A stretch of DNA of 64,000 nt, taken from assembly GCF_000186865.1 (NCBI RefSeq), contig NW_008705567.1, positions 1,305,757 to 1,369,756 of the forward strand. Direction: 5' to 3'. The notes under the pieces are model-generated. The model had not been told where the DNA came from. It did not search any database and saw nothing but the letters and a program-made list of their open reading frames with translations. The stretch's first letter is position 1; each line of letters starts with the position of its first letter. Below are positions 11,101-20,657 of this stretch, in pieces. Origin of the DNA: Aureococcus anophagefferens. Its lineage: Eukaryota; Sar; Pelagophyceae; Pelagomonadales; Pelagomonadaceae. Made by a program: the position numbers and the translations under genes.

Positions 11101-11874
11101 ATGGGCAACGGGCTGTCCGCCGCGGAGTTCAGGGAGAGGCATCAAAAGTCCTGGGCGCCAGCGTTTCGGAAGGAGCTCGAAGCGTGGGCCTCGAACGAAT
11201 TTCCAGGGGATTGTCTTGACGAGGGCCTATTTCAAACTGTTTACCACTTACTTCGTGACTACTGCTATCACGCAAATGACTTAAACGACAAACGCGAGAA
11301 GAAGAACCTCCCGCGCTCCATCACGGTCGAGTTCGGCGAACTAAAAGACGGGAAATGGACGCTGTCCGTCGCGCGGTTCCGGTCCCACGGCGCGCCGTGG
11401 TTCATGGAGATGATCCGCCGTCAGGGCTACCGCGACGCGATCAGCCTCCTCGCCTTCGCGCACGCCGCAGAATTTAGTGTGGAGAGATGTGATCAATTCT
11501 CGGACCAGCCGGGGTCCTACACTCTCAAAGATTGTACAATAATTTTCACAATATTTCAGCACAGCCAAGTCCAATGGACAAGGGCCCGCTTCGTTAGACT
11601 CTGTTCAACCCGTTCAAACATCGACATCGCGGAGCAGCGACGCCAGGCAGACATCCTGCTCGCATGCTCCCGAGCAGAACTGCATAACAGCACACAAGAG
11701 GTCCGGACCCTCACCCCGCCTGATACCCAATTCATCACCCAACCCTCCGCAAATGAAGCTGCGAGGGTGCTCGCCAGGTTCGAGGGCGTTCCGTCGCAGC
11801 CCGCGTCCTCGACGGAACTCCCGCTTTCGCAAGATCGGACGCACGCGCAGGCATCCCGATCGTGTCGTCGCTAG
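11101..11874 (+). CDS. Hypothetical protein with N-myristoylation signal
   Basis: Not recognised. The 257-residue frame starts MGNGLSAAEF, a good N-myristoylation consensus (Gly2, Ser6), suggesting membrane attachment. The first 120 residues have GC-rich codon use; from about 11460 the sequence becomes AT-richer and the frame continues to a TAG at 11872. The second half may be a genuine divergent tail or contain an unrecognised intron. It lies only 10 bases upstream of the next start codon on the same strand, tight even for this genome. Confidence 0.45.
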   Translation: MGNGLSAAEFRERHQKSWAPAFRKELEAWASNEFPGDCLDEGLFQTVYHLLRDYCYHANDLNDKREKKNLPRSITVEFGELKDGKWTLSVARFRSHGAPWFMEMIRRQGYRDAISLLAFAHAAEFSVERCDQFSDQPGSYTLKDCTIIFTIFQHSQVQWTRARFVRLCSTRSNIDIAEQRRQADILLACSRAELHNSTQEVRTLTPPDTQFITQPSANEAARVLARFEGVPSQPASSTELPLSQDRTHAQASRSCRR

Positions 11875-11884
11875 CAAGTACGCC

Positions 11885-12944
11885 ATGAGCAAGAAGTACC
11901 GGGACGCGCCCTTGACGAACATCCCCGGCCCCCGGACGACCGCGGGACAAAGTTATTTCAGGGTCGAATACCTCGCGAACCCGAACAATTATCTACTATC
12001 GCGTCTCCAAAAAATCTTCCAACGCATGACGGCGAGCGCCGCGGACCGCACGGACGACAACGGCGTCAAGGGCGTCCGCCGTGTGACCTTCGACGAGGTC
12101 GTGGCGAAGACGGTGGAGCAACTCTGCATGTGCCCGGTCACGAAGGCGCCGCTCATGAACGAGGCGCGGGCCCTGCGTCACGACCCTCCCCCCAAACTCG
12201 ACGAAATCGCGACTCTTTCCCCTTCCACAGGCGGGCGTTCCAGGGGCGTCGAACCTCATGCAGGCGTCGCCGGACCGGCCGGACGAGGGGAACGTCGACT
12301 ACGCGATGGACACGTTCCTCATCGTCTGGCTCGGCGTCAACGGCAGCATCATCTCCGCCTGGGGCAAGGCGACGGCCTACATGTTCGACGTGCTGTGCGG
12401 CGTCAGCGACGTCGTCGTCCCCGTGCTCGGGGACATGCCCGCGCCCGCGCCGAAGCGCACCCCGGCGGCGTACCGCGACCTCGCGCGGATGCTCCGGGAG
12501 GGCACCTTCCCGCCGCCCCCGGCGGCCCAGAAGCCGAAGCGCCTCCGCGTCGACGAGCCCTCGGCGCCGCCGGCCCAGGCCGCGGCGTCCGGGCCCGCCG
12601 TCGAGTCGCCCGCGGCGCCCGCCGTCGACGTCGCGGCGACCGTCGCGGCGACCGTCGTGGCGACGCCGCCGCCCGCCGGCGGCCCGCCGGTCGTCGTCGC
12701 GCCGAGCCCGGATGAGCGCCACAAGAATGCGCGGGCGGCGCTGTCGCAGAATCGCTCCGAGAGCCACGCGCTCGCGATCAAGACCCGCGATCTCGAGAAC
12801 CAGCTCGCGGAGCTCAAGGCCAAGATGGACCGGCTCGACGTGGAGAAGCCGGCGCTCGAGTGCGAGCTCAAGGCCGCCGCGAAGGCGGCGGGCCGCACGC
12901 ACGGCGCGATGGACGCGTTCCTCGGGAAGCGCAAGGCCGACTGA
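11885..12944 (+). CDS. Hypothetical coiled-coil protein, two exons
   Basis: Not recognised. join(11885..12163, 12231..12944) gives about 330 residues: a basic N-terminus (MSKKYRDAPLTNIPGP), a helical segment, then after the intron a hydrophobic stretch (MDTFLIVWLGVNGSIISAW), a Pro/Ala/Val-rich linker and a C-terminal coiled coil (RDLENQLAELKAKMDRLDVE) ending in a basic tail. The intron acceptor is TTCCCCTTCCACAG; the donor is GC at 12164 (GCGCGGGCCC), or alternatively GC at 12170. Both keep phase 0 and differ by two residues. Function cannot be inferred. Confidence 0.6.
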
Positions 12945-12990
12945 GGAAAGAAGTACGGGGAAGTTTGACAGATCCCGCCTTGGGGTATGT

Positions 12991-13710
12991 TTATTGGGTA
13001 AGTACCCGTCTACGCCGCGCCGCACCTGTAGAACGCCCGCCCGGACTGGCTCTCCCAGAACATGACCGGCGTATAGACGATGGAATACGCGCGCGCGGGC
13101 AGGGTACCGCATCCTCATCGCCGCTGGCGATCAGCGCGGCGCACTCCTCCTCCCACGCGGCCGACGCCTTGCGCTTTCTGGGCGGCATTGGGCGAGCGGC
13201 CAGCTCATCGTCAGCTTCGCGCTTCACGAACAGCGCCGGTTTGGAGACCGCGACCATGCGCGGGGCGCCGCCGTCGGGGTCGGGCTTGGGCTGCAGCACG
13301 CCCACGAGCAACACATCCATGATGTAGGTGTCGATATCTATAACGGTTTCTTCCGCCGTGAGGTCGATCGTCTCCGTCACGGCGCTCTCCTCCGCCGAGC
13401 CGCGTTGCCACGACGGCAGCGAGCCCCCGAGCGACGGCGGTCGCGTCTGCCAGGCATTCAGCTCGCGAAGCAGCTGGTAGATCTTATTGTGAGAGTCTGG
13501 CGCGCTCGATTTCTTGAGACCGTTAATCGTCTTCCGCAGCGCATTGAAACCCAGCGTGTCCTGCTCGATCCGCGGCGGCGATGTTTGCCGCCGGAGCGTC
13601 CTACCGCCGGGCAGCTCGACGTTGTGCTGCACGATGGGCTCGTAGTAGTACTTTAAGAGGGCGTCATAATCTGCCTGATCGAACTCGGTTTTCACTTTTT
13701 GGGCTGCCAT
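12991..13710 (-). CDS. Hypothetical protein with SUMO-like motifs; CG-repeat frameshift near C-terminus
   Basis: Not recognised. It starts MAAQKVKTEFDQADYDALLKYY. Visible motifs are a candidate SUMO-interacting stretch (TIDLTAEET), a sumoylation-like VKRE site and a basic PPRKRK nuclear-localisation-like cluster, which together hint at a nuclear protein (inference). Near 13098 a run of alternating CG precedes the end. In the listed frame the tail is arginine-rich low-quality sequence; shifting by one CG unit opens a well-composed tail with VYTPVMFWESQSG ending at a TAG at 13010. The +2/-2 shift at a dinucleotide repeat suggests slippage or a base-call error. Its start codon is only 68 bases from that of the divergent glycosyltransferase gene. 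Confidence 0.6.
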   Translation of the reverse strand: MAAQKVKTEFDQADYDALLKYYYEPIVQHNVELPGGRTLRRQTSPPRIEQDTLGFNALRKTINGLKKSSAPDSHNKIYQLLRELNAWQTRPPSLGGSLPSWQRGSAEESAVTETIDLTAEETVIDIDTYIMDVLLVGVLQPKPDPDGGAPRMVAVSKPALFVKREADDELAARPMPPRKRKASAAWEEECAALIASGDEDAVPCPRARIPSSIRRSCSGRASPGGRSTGAARRRRVLTQ

Positions 13711-13778
13711 CGTGCCGGCACCCGATGATGCACAGATCGTGCCCTGACCTTGACAGCCGACCGGTTTGGGGCATCTCG

Positions 13779-15803
13779 ATGTGGGCAGCCTCGCTGCGCG
13801 TCGTCGCGCTGCTCGCGTGGGCCGTGGCGCCGCCCCGGTGCGTCGGCGGGGCGCAGGTGCGGTGCGCGACGCAGCCCTGGGCGCTCTGCGACGAGGGCGG
13901 CGCCGACGCCGCGCCCGCGGCGCCGCCCCGCGCGCCGGCGAAGCCCACGCGGCCGAACGCGCCGCGGGCGCCGCCGGCGAGCCTCGCGGACCCGTCGGAG
14001 ACCCACGCGCCGCTGCTGCCGGCGTCGGCGAGCACGCTCGACGCGAGCACGGAGGTCGCCGACGGCGTTTTGGCCGACGCGGGAGAGACCGCGACGAACC
14101 ACACGAGCCACTACGTCGCCTTTCGCTGCGCGGCGTCCCGCGGCTACCTGCGCACGTCGCCGCACCCGGCCCTGGGCACGACCGTGTCCATCCAGGCCCA
14201 GGACGGCCTGCTGCCGCCGCGCGAGGCTGTGTGGCGCCTCACGCAGTCGTCGAGCGGGTTGTCCACGTTCGAGTCGCTCGACGGCGGCGCGTTCCTGACG
14301 ATGAACGGCCGGAGCGCGAAGCCGCCCTGGATGTTGTTCGTCGTGCCGCCGCCGAGCGCCCTCGACGCGACCTACTCCGCCGCGGACCTCACGTTCCGCA
14401 TCGAGTTGGACTCCACGTCCCTGGGCGACGCGCGCGAGAAGCGCGCGACGGCGCGCGTCTTCTCGACGGGCGCGGGCGCCTACGTGAACTGCGTCGACGG
14501 CCGCCACCTGCGGGGCCACGGCAGCAAGCCCGACAACAAGCGGCCCGCGGGCCGCGAGCCGTCGACGGTGCTCGAGGTCTTCACGCTGTCGGCGGCGCAG
14601 GCGGAGCGCGTCGAGCCCGCGGAGGACGCCGCGGCCGAGGAGGCGCCGCCGCCGCCGCCGCGGGGCGGCGCGAGGCCCGCGAAGACGAAGAAGCCGCCGA
14701 GGAAGCGGGCGTCGCTCGCGTCGCGCTTCTTCGGCGACGGCGACGCGCCGCCGGACGGCCGGGAGCCGCGCGACTGCGCGAAAGCCTGCGGCGGCGACGG
14801 CGTCGACGCGTCCGGGGGCTTCCCGCCCGTCGCCTTCCCGCCGCCCCACGACGACTACTTGTGCCCGTCGAACTTTCGGGATGCCTCCGACTGGGTCTTC
14901 GCGTGGCCCTGGAGCCACTTCGGCGAGGACGCGTGGGTCGCGTCGGGATCCGCGGCCGCGCGGTGCCTCGGCGACGTGCCCCTCGTCTACGCGCACGCGA
15001 ACAAGGTCGAGCGCGCCGCGGCCTGGGCGACGAAGGAGCTCCGGCGGCCCTTCATCCTCATCTCGGGCCAGAGCGACTTCGCCGCGTCCAAGTACAAGAA
15101 GGTCCTGAAGAACGGGCTGCTCCACCGCTGGTACGCGCAGAACAACGACCTCAAAAACGACGGCAAGGTGCGCGCGCTGCCCATCGGCCTCAACTGCTTC
15201 GAGCAGGCGCCGGAGATGCACCGCGCGCTCAAGGCCATCGGCGCGGCGAAGCACCGCGCGGGCGGCCGCGTCGGCGACGAGGCCGGCGACCACGCGAAGC
15301 GCGTCTGGGTCAACTTTGGGAACACGCACGCGAAGCGCAAGGTCGCCTGGGAGCATCTGTGCGGCGACGCGAAGAAGAAGAAGAAGGGCAAGGACTGGGC
15401 GACGTGCGCCGTGAAGACGACGAAGAACAACGTCAAGAACAACCCCCACCTCGTCAAGTACTACCAGCAGGTCGCGGCGCACCGCTACGTCGCCGCGCCG
15501 CGGGGCAACGGCCTCGACACGCACCGGTTCTGGGAGGCGCTGTACCTGGGCTGCGTGCCCATCGTCGAGACGGGGCCCCTCGACCACCTCTACGCCCGGG
15601 TCGGGGCGCTCGTCGTCAGGTCGTGGACGGACGTCACCGCGGCTCTCCTCGACGCGAAGCACGGCGAGCTCTACGCGCGGCTCAAGAACCACTCCCACCT
15701 CCTCAGCGCCGCGCACTGGCGGTCGACGATCGAGGCGGACCGCGCGGCGGCCCTCGCCGGCGGCGACCGCGACCGGAAGCGGTGCTGGGGAACTACGAAG
15801 TAG
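13779..15803 (+). CDS. Secretory exostosin-like glycosyltransferase with beta-trefoil-like domain
   Basis: Predicted Golgi/ER type-II or secreted enzyme of 674 residues. The chosen start (MWAASLRVVALLAWAVA) gives a hydrophobic signal/anchor; ATGs at 13725 and 13728 are also in frame but sit almost on the divergent gene. After a Pro/Ala-rich stem, residues of about 105-270 look like a fascin/ricin-type beta-trefoil (YVAFRCAASRGYLRT, FESLDGGAFLTMNG, FSTGAGAYVNCVDG). The C-terminal half resembles exostosin/GT47-type catalytic regions (HFGEDAWV, KVRALPIGLNCF, VWVNFGNTHAKRK, PRGNGLDTHRFWEALYLGC, VPIVE). The donor sugar is not determinable. A poly-lysine tract (AKKKKKGK) lies between catalytic segments. 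Confidence 0.75.
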   Translation: MWAASLRVVALLAWAVAPPRCVGGAQVRCATQPWALCDEGGADAAPAAPPRAPAKPTRPNAPRAPPASLADPSETHAPLLPASASTLDASTEVADGVLADAGETATNHTSHYVAFRCAASRGYLRTSPHPALGTTVSIQAQDGLLPPREAVWRLTQSSSGLSTFESLDGGAFLTMNGRSAKPPWMLFVVPPPSALDATYSAADLTFRIELDSTSLGDAREKRATARVFSTGAGAYVNCVDGRHLRGHGSKPDNKRPAGREPSTVLEVFTLSAAQAERVEPAEDAAAEEAPPPPPRGGARPAKTKKPPRKRASLASRFFGDGDAPPDGREPRDCAKACGGDGVDASGGFPPVAFPPPHDDYLCPSNFRDASDWVFAWPWSHFGEDAWVASGSAAARCLGDVPLVYAHANKVERAAAWATKELRRPFILISGQSDFAASKYKKVLKNGLLHRWYAQNNDLKNDGKVRALPIGLNCFEQAPEMHRALKAIGAAKHRAGGRVGDEAGDHAKRVWVNFGNTHAKRKVAWEHLCGDAKKKKKGKDWATCAVKTTKNNVKNNPHLVKYYQQVAAHRYVAAPRGNGLDTHRFWEALYLGCVPIVETGPLDHLYARVGALVVRSWTDVTAALLDAKHGELYARLKNHSHLLSAAHWRSTIEADRAAALAGGDRDRKRCWGTTK

Positions 15804-15811
15804 CGCAATAG

Positions 15812-16333
15812 TTACTGGAGCGCCGCGTCCGGGTGCCAGTCCGGCGCGCGGGCGAAGAAGTCGTCGTCGAAGAGGTTCAGCGGGAGGACCTCCTCCACGT
15901 GGCACATGATGTGCGCGTTCGCGAGCGTGTAGGTCCGCGAAAACGTCGTCGCGTTCTTCGACACCTCGAGGAGCGAGAAGGACTGCTTGCCGCCGAGCTC
16001 CGCGAAGATCTGGCCGATGCCGACGCCGCCGCCGTCCGCGAGCTCGATGGCCTCGCGCGTCACGGCGGTGACGACGGACGCGGCGACGCAGGCCGGCGTG
16101 CCGTCGACGGCGATGAGCACGCGCCGCCGCCAGAGGCCGATCTTCACGCGCTCGTTGCGCAGCACCGTCACCGTGACGGCCCGGTTGTGGTACGCCGACA
16201 GGATGCGCTGGAGGTTGCCGTTCGCCGTCAACACGATGCGCTGGAGGGGCGTGAAGGCGCTGCTCAGCGACAGGTCCACGGCGAGGTGGGACCCGCCGAC
16301 GTCGCCGAGGTGGTCCGCGCCGTCCATGATCGT

Positions 16334-16365
<32 letters not shown>

Positions 16366-16495
16366 GTTCGCTCGTCGCCTCGGCGGCGTCGTGCGCGCGC
16401 GTCGCCGCGCTTTTCGCGAGCAACGATGGATGGGTTGTGACGAAGCTGTCGGCAGATGCGACGAGCAGCGCGAGCGCTGCGATGGCGCCGACCAT
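15812..16495 (-). CDS. DUF98/Ycf21-like (chorismate-lyase fold) protein, probably plastid
   Basis: About 227 residues. The N-terminus MVGAIAALALLVASADSF combines a signal-peptide-like core with an ASA-x-x-F junction, like heterokont bipartite plastid presequences, followed by an S/T/A/R-rich transit-like stretch and an eight-threonine run encoded by a TCG-rich microsatellite on the plus strand. The body (FTPLQRIVLTANGNLQRILSAY, then VCVAxSVV-like, IGQIFAEL, RTYTLANAHIMCHVEEVLPL) follows the layout of the DUF98/Ycf21 family, related to 4-hydroxybenzoate synthetase. Assignment is from pattern recognition only and activity is not inferred. Upstream ATG 16609 would bury the presequence and was not chosen. 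It ends 8 bases from the convergent glycosyltransferase stop. Confidence 0.58.
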
Positions 16496-16654
16496 CGTCG
16501 CGTCTGCTGCAACGTTTTTGACGCTCGCCGCTTGACGGCAACGAGCTGTCCAAAGCCAAGTTCCAAGCCACCAACTCACGGAAAAGCGGCGCTTCAGCAC
16601 GCCCCCCACCAGTCAACCAGGGAGGCCATTACCAAAGGAAGGATCTGCGGCGCG

Positions 16655-18559
16655 CTAGACGCCGCCGCCGCCCTCGACGTCGTCGCCCGCCGCGGGCGCG
16701 CCGGCGACGTACGCGGGGACGTCCGCGTAGCCCGCGCGTTCGGCGGCCGCGTCGCCGGCGTCGCTCGCGTCGTGGTCCGCGCTCCCCTGGCGCGTGCGCG
16801 CGGTCGCCGCGGGCAGGAGCCGGAGCCGGTAGTGGGCGACGACCGCGGCGACCGTCGCGCCGATGCAGACGGCGACGACGGACCAGCCGACCGCGTGCGT
16901 CTGGATGACGATGAGCGCGAAGAAGAGGAACTGGATCACGGAGATGAAGTAGAAGAAGCGGCGCAGCATGAGCTCCGCGCGGGGCCCGAGCACGAGCGAC
17001 CCGAGGGGCGCGCCGAAGCAGACCACGGGCGCCGCCGCGCACCAGCAGTAGACGACGTCCTGGCTCACGTGGCCCGTGGCCATGCGGATGCCCATGACGA
17101 CGAAGGACATGGTCGCCATGACGATGACCGTCGACGCCGTCATCGCCGACTCGGAGATCACGTCCTCGGGCGTGAGCATGTTCCAGCAGAAGGACGCGAA
17201 GATGTAGGCCATCGAGTCGCTGCCGGAGCCGAGCTTGGCCGTCACGAAGCCGCCGACGAGCGCGGAGACGACGAGCAGGCCGTCGCGGATGGACTCGCGC
17301 GTCCGCCGCCGGTCTTCTTCCAAATCCGCCGCGGGCGCGGCTAATTCGTCCTTGGCCTCCTCCGCGCGCACGAGCTCCGCGAGCGCGTCGCCCTTGGCGC
17401 CGCCGGGCGCCGGGCCCTTGGCGCCGCCGGGCGCCGGGCCCTTGGCGCACCCCAGGGGCGGCAGGTAGTGCTCGATGATCTCGTTCTTGTAAAAGTACAC
17501 GACGGCGAACGCCAACAAATACGTCGTCAGCGTCAGATTCACCGCGAAGGGGTCGACCTCGACGACGAAGCCGACGATGCACCCCAACACCCCAAAGGCG
17601 ATGGACCAAGAGACCAGCTTGACGTGGACGAGCTCGGGCTTGAGGTAGAGGATGAGGTACGACGCGGACGTCATGCCGACGGCCTGGATCATCGCGGAGA
17701 AGTCGCGGCCCTGCGCGGGCTCCATGCGGAGCACGAGCACGGCCACGGGGAAGCCGACGACGCCGCCGCCCAGGGGCGTCGAGCCGGCGATGAAGCTGCC
17801 GAGGACCATGGCCGCGGACATGGGCCAGAACTGGCTGAAGACGGCGCGCCAGATCTTCCGCGTCGCCATGCAGTAGAGCCACACGGGGAAGAAGCACGCC
17901 GCGGGCATCAAAGCCAGGGGCCCCCGCGTGCGCGGCGCCTTCTCGACCTCGCGCTGGAGCACGCGGCTCCGGTGGTGCGTCTCCGCGTCGATGCGCGCGA
18001 GGACCATCGTGAACGACGCGCCCGACCCGGACGACACGCGGCGGTGGAGCAGGTCGCCGTGGAGGTTGAAGTCGTGGGTCACGGGCGTCTCGGCGGAGGT
18101 CGGGTCCGCGGGCACCTCGACCATCTGGAGGCGGCCGTCGCGGAACGACACGGACCCGCGGCACCGCATTCCGTAGGGCGTCACGCCCTCGGACGAGCCG
18201 ACGTTGATGGGGATGACGACGCGGTTCGTGTGGAAGAGGTTGAGGGACATGAGGTCGCGCTCCGTCCAGTTGTCCTGGCCGTCGACGCCGAACTCGAGCT
18301 CGCTGCTCTGCGTGAGCGCCGCCATGAGCGCGCGCGACCGCGACGCGACGCCGCGCTCCTCGAGGAACTCGCGCATCGACGCGGGCGAGATGAGCCAGAC
18401 GACCTTCCACGCGCCGACGTAGGGCGCCAGGGCCGCGGCGAGCCGCGGCGTCTTCGGCGACGGCGGCGCGCTGGGGGGCGGCGACGGCGCCGACGGCGCC
18501 GGCGGCGCGCCGACCGCCTTGGGCGGCAGCTCGACGCGCAGGTCGGGAGGGCCCGGCAT
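16655..18559 (-). CDS. TauE/SafE-family membrane transporter
   Basis: 634 residues. A Pro-rich N-terminus and a soluble region of about 150 residues (including MSLNLFHTNRVVIPINVG) precede a polytopic membrane domain. Two TauE/SafE-type halves are visible: FIAGSTPLGGGVVGFPVAVLV in the first and AKLGSGSDSMAYIFASFCWN ... APVVCFGAPLGSLVLGP in the second. They are separated by a cytosolic-type loop containing GAKGPAPG repeats and a charged helix. The family exports sulfite, sulfoacetate or related anions in bacteria; the eukaryotic substrate is unknown. The soluble N-terminal domain is not a standard part of the family. No intron is needed. Confidence 0.85.
   Translation of the reverse strand: MPGPPDLRVELPPKAVGAPPAPSAPSPPPSAPPSPKTPRLAAALAPYVGAWKVVWLISPASMREFLEERGVASRSRALMAALTQSSELEFGVDGQDNWTERDLMSLNLFHTNRVVIPINVGSSEGVTPYGMRCRGSVSFRDGRLQMVEVPADPTSAETPVTHDFNLHGDLLHRRVSSGSGASFTMVLARIDAETHHRSRVLQREVEKAPRTRGPLALMPAACFFPVWLYCMATRKIWRAVFSQFWPMSAAMVLGSFIAGSTPLGGGVVGFPVAVLVLRMEPAQGRDFSAMIQAVGMTSASYLILYLKPELVHVKLVSWSIAFGVLGCIVGFVVEVDPFAVNLTLTTYLLAFAVVYFYKNEIIEHYLPPLGCAKGPAPGGAKGPAPGGAKGDALAELVRAEEAKDELAAPAADLEEDRRRTRESIRDGLLVVSALVGGFVTAKLGSGSDSMAYIFASFCWNMLTPEDVISESAMTASTVIVMATMSFVVMGIRMATGHVSQDVVYCWCAAAPVVCFGAPLGSLVLGPRAELMLRRFFYFISVIQFLFFALIVIQTHAVGWSVVAVCIGATVAAVVAHYRLRLLPAATARTRQGSADHDASDAGDAAAERAGYADVPAYVAGAPAAGDDVEGGGGV
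17391..17449. repeat. 24-bp tandem repeat coding for GAKGPAPG
   Basis: Two and a half copies of a 24-base unit (CCCTTGGCGCCGCCGGGCGC plus CGGG) inside the loop between the two halves of the TauE/SafE transporter. It is in frame, so copy-number change would add or remove eight residues. Confidence 0.9.
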
Positions 18560-18775
18560 TGCGGCGGTGTTGCGGCGCTGCGCGCGTGCAAAGGAGAGCG
18601 GCTCGGTGGGTCGGGGACTCGGTTTTTAAGCCTCGATCATACGTGCGATTTTTTCTAATCGATACGTGGGCTCGTCGAAACGCGGCACCGCTCCTTTCGC
18701 GAGGTGATGCTTCGATTTCGCGATGAGGTTAGTTAGTGTTGCCGTGACGTTGTCGTTGCCGCATATTGGAGCACG

Positions 18776-20465
18776 ATGGGGGCAGCTTCCTACGCGCCCA
18801 TCGACGCGCCTCCGCGCCGCGCCGGCCGCGTCGCGCTGGTGGCCGTCGCCGCGGGCCTCCTCGTCGCCGGCGCGCTCTACCCCAAAACCGCAGCCCCGCC
18901 GCTCGCGCTAGCGACAGCTGCAGCCAAGACGACGGTGGCCCTGACCTACGCGGACTTCCTCGCCGTCGACGAGGTCTGCAAGTACGTGCGCCAGCAGGAG
19001 GGCGAGGACTGCTACGACGTCGCCGCGGCGACGCTGCTCAAGTACGTGCCGCGGCGCGTGGAGCTGACCGTCGACCGGGCGCTCGTCGAGGGCTCCGTCG
19101 GCGCCGGCGTCCCGCGGCCGCGACGATTTTCGAGTGATTCGGGGCGGGAAACCAATGAGAAATCGTCACCGTCATGCTTGGTAGGTCGGCGCGCAGGCCG
19201 CCGAGGGCTACGTGGCCTTCAACATCGTCTGGATGGACGAGAGCGACGAGGAGTTCAGCTCCTGGCTCGTCGTGCTCGACTACGCCGGGGCCATCAGGAC
19301 CATGGTGCCCTTCTACGAGGGCAAGTCCGTCTACCGCGCGGCCGGGTTCAAGATGTGGTCCGCGGCCGAGATGGTCATGGGCGCGTCGCGGGGCTCCTTC
19401 ATGGGCTGGGCCTACAAGTTCGACTGGAAGACCGGCGACTACGCGCAGCTCTCGACGGCGAGCATCAACATCCACGACCTGCAGAAGGCCAAGGACGGGT
19501 CCGCGTTCTGGTCCGCGATCAAGTCCGAGGAGATCCAGAAGACCTGCGTCGACACGAACAAGGCCTGCGCCGATTCTACCACGTCGGCCATCGCCGGCGT
19601 GCCGTCCAAGGACGTCGACGACATCAACCACGTCCAGCCCATCGAGGACGACGCGAAGATCGTGATCTCGTCGCGGAGCACGAACGCGATCTACAAGGTC
19701 TGGGCGTCGAACATGACGAAGATCTGGGCTTTGGGCGGCGACGACGGCGATTTCGGTATTGTTGGATACACGGGCGACTACTACGCGCCGGGGTCGTCCT
19801 ACTGGGTCGGCCAGCACAACGCGGAGTACGTCGGCGACGACGAGTACGCCATGTTCGACAACAACTACGACCGGGCGCAACGCAACTCGCGGCTGCTCGT
19901 CGTCGAGGCGGCCGACGGCGCGGCGAACGCGTCCGTGGTCTGGGAGTACGACGTCGGCGCCTACTCGCAGATGTTCGGCGACAACGACCGGTTGCCCACG
20001 GGCAACATGTTCGCGTGCTGGTGGCCCAGCGAGACGATCAACGGCTCCGACGCCTACGAGGCGCGCGTGGCCGAGATCACGCGGAGCACCATGGAGACGG
20101 CCTTCCAGCTGGACGTCTTCGGCAAGGAGACGTGCGCCGCGGGCGAGTCGTGCGACCGCGAGACGGGCTGGCTCATGTACTCCGCGGAGCGCTTCTACGA
20201 CAGGCCCCTCGTCTGGGACGTGGCGTGCGACGGCCGGGACCTGAGCTTCAAGGTCGCGAACAACTTCAAGCAGGCGTCGGCCTACGACGGCACCTACGCC
20301 GCCACGAGCGCCAAGGGCGACGCGGTCGCGTCGGGCGACTTCGCCTTCGGCGCGCACTGGCGCGAGAAGAAGGTCAACGCGACGCTGTCGAGCGCGTCCA
20401 AGGACGGGACCCTCGAGGTGACGAACCAGTACGGCGACACCACGAGCGTCACCTACCGGTGTTAA
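18776..20465 (+). CDS. Arylsulfotransferase (ASST)-like beta-propeller protein, two exons
   Basis: join(18776..19108, 19197..20465), about 533 residues. An N-terminal hydrophobic anchor (VALVAVAAGLLVAGALY) suggests a secretory or membrane-anchored protein. The body has the spaced motifs of ASST-type propellers: a histidine in INIHDLQ, then INHVQPIEDDAKIVISSRSTN, IWALGGDDGDF, WVGQHNAEYVGDDEYAMFDNNYD, VWEYDVGAYSQMFGD and RLPTGNMFACW. Known members transfer sulfuryl groups between phenolic compounds. A C-terminal region of about 130 residues with paired cysteines follows the propeller. The 88-nt intron ends GCGCAG; its donor can be read as GT (GTCCCGCGG) or, six bases earlier, as GC. The gene diverges from the TauE/SafE gene across a 216-bp AT-richer spacer. 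Confidence 0.77.
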
Positions 20466-20657
20466 CTGTCGCGTCGGGTGTGTGGTGCGGCGGCGCCGTG
20501 GGCGGCGCTGGCCGAGCCGGAGCCCCGGCGCAGGATTTCCTTCCGCGTGTACGAAGCGTGTGTGGTCGGCCGATGCGCGGGGCCGAAGCGGTCGAGGACG
20601 TCGACGGCCTCGGGCGAGAGCATCTCAGCACTCCGCCGCGCGCGAGCTGAGCACGCG

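Noticed and set aside
13692..16616. 974-residue minus-strand frame over the glycosyltransferase
   Set aside because: Composition is that of an antisense shadow, and it overlaps two genes with recognisable targeting signals and domains.
19103..19204. Introner in the ASST-like gene (possible TSD GCCGGCGT/GCCGCCGA)
   Set aside because: Only six of eight bases match and the ends do not form convincing inverted repeats; left as an ordinary intron.
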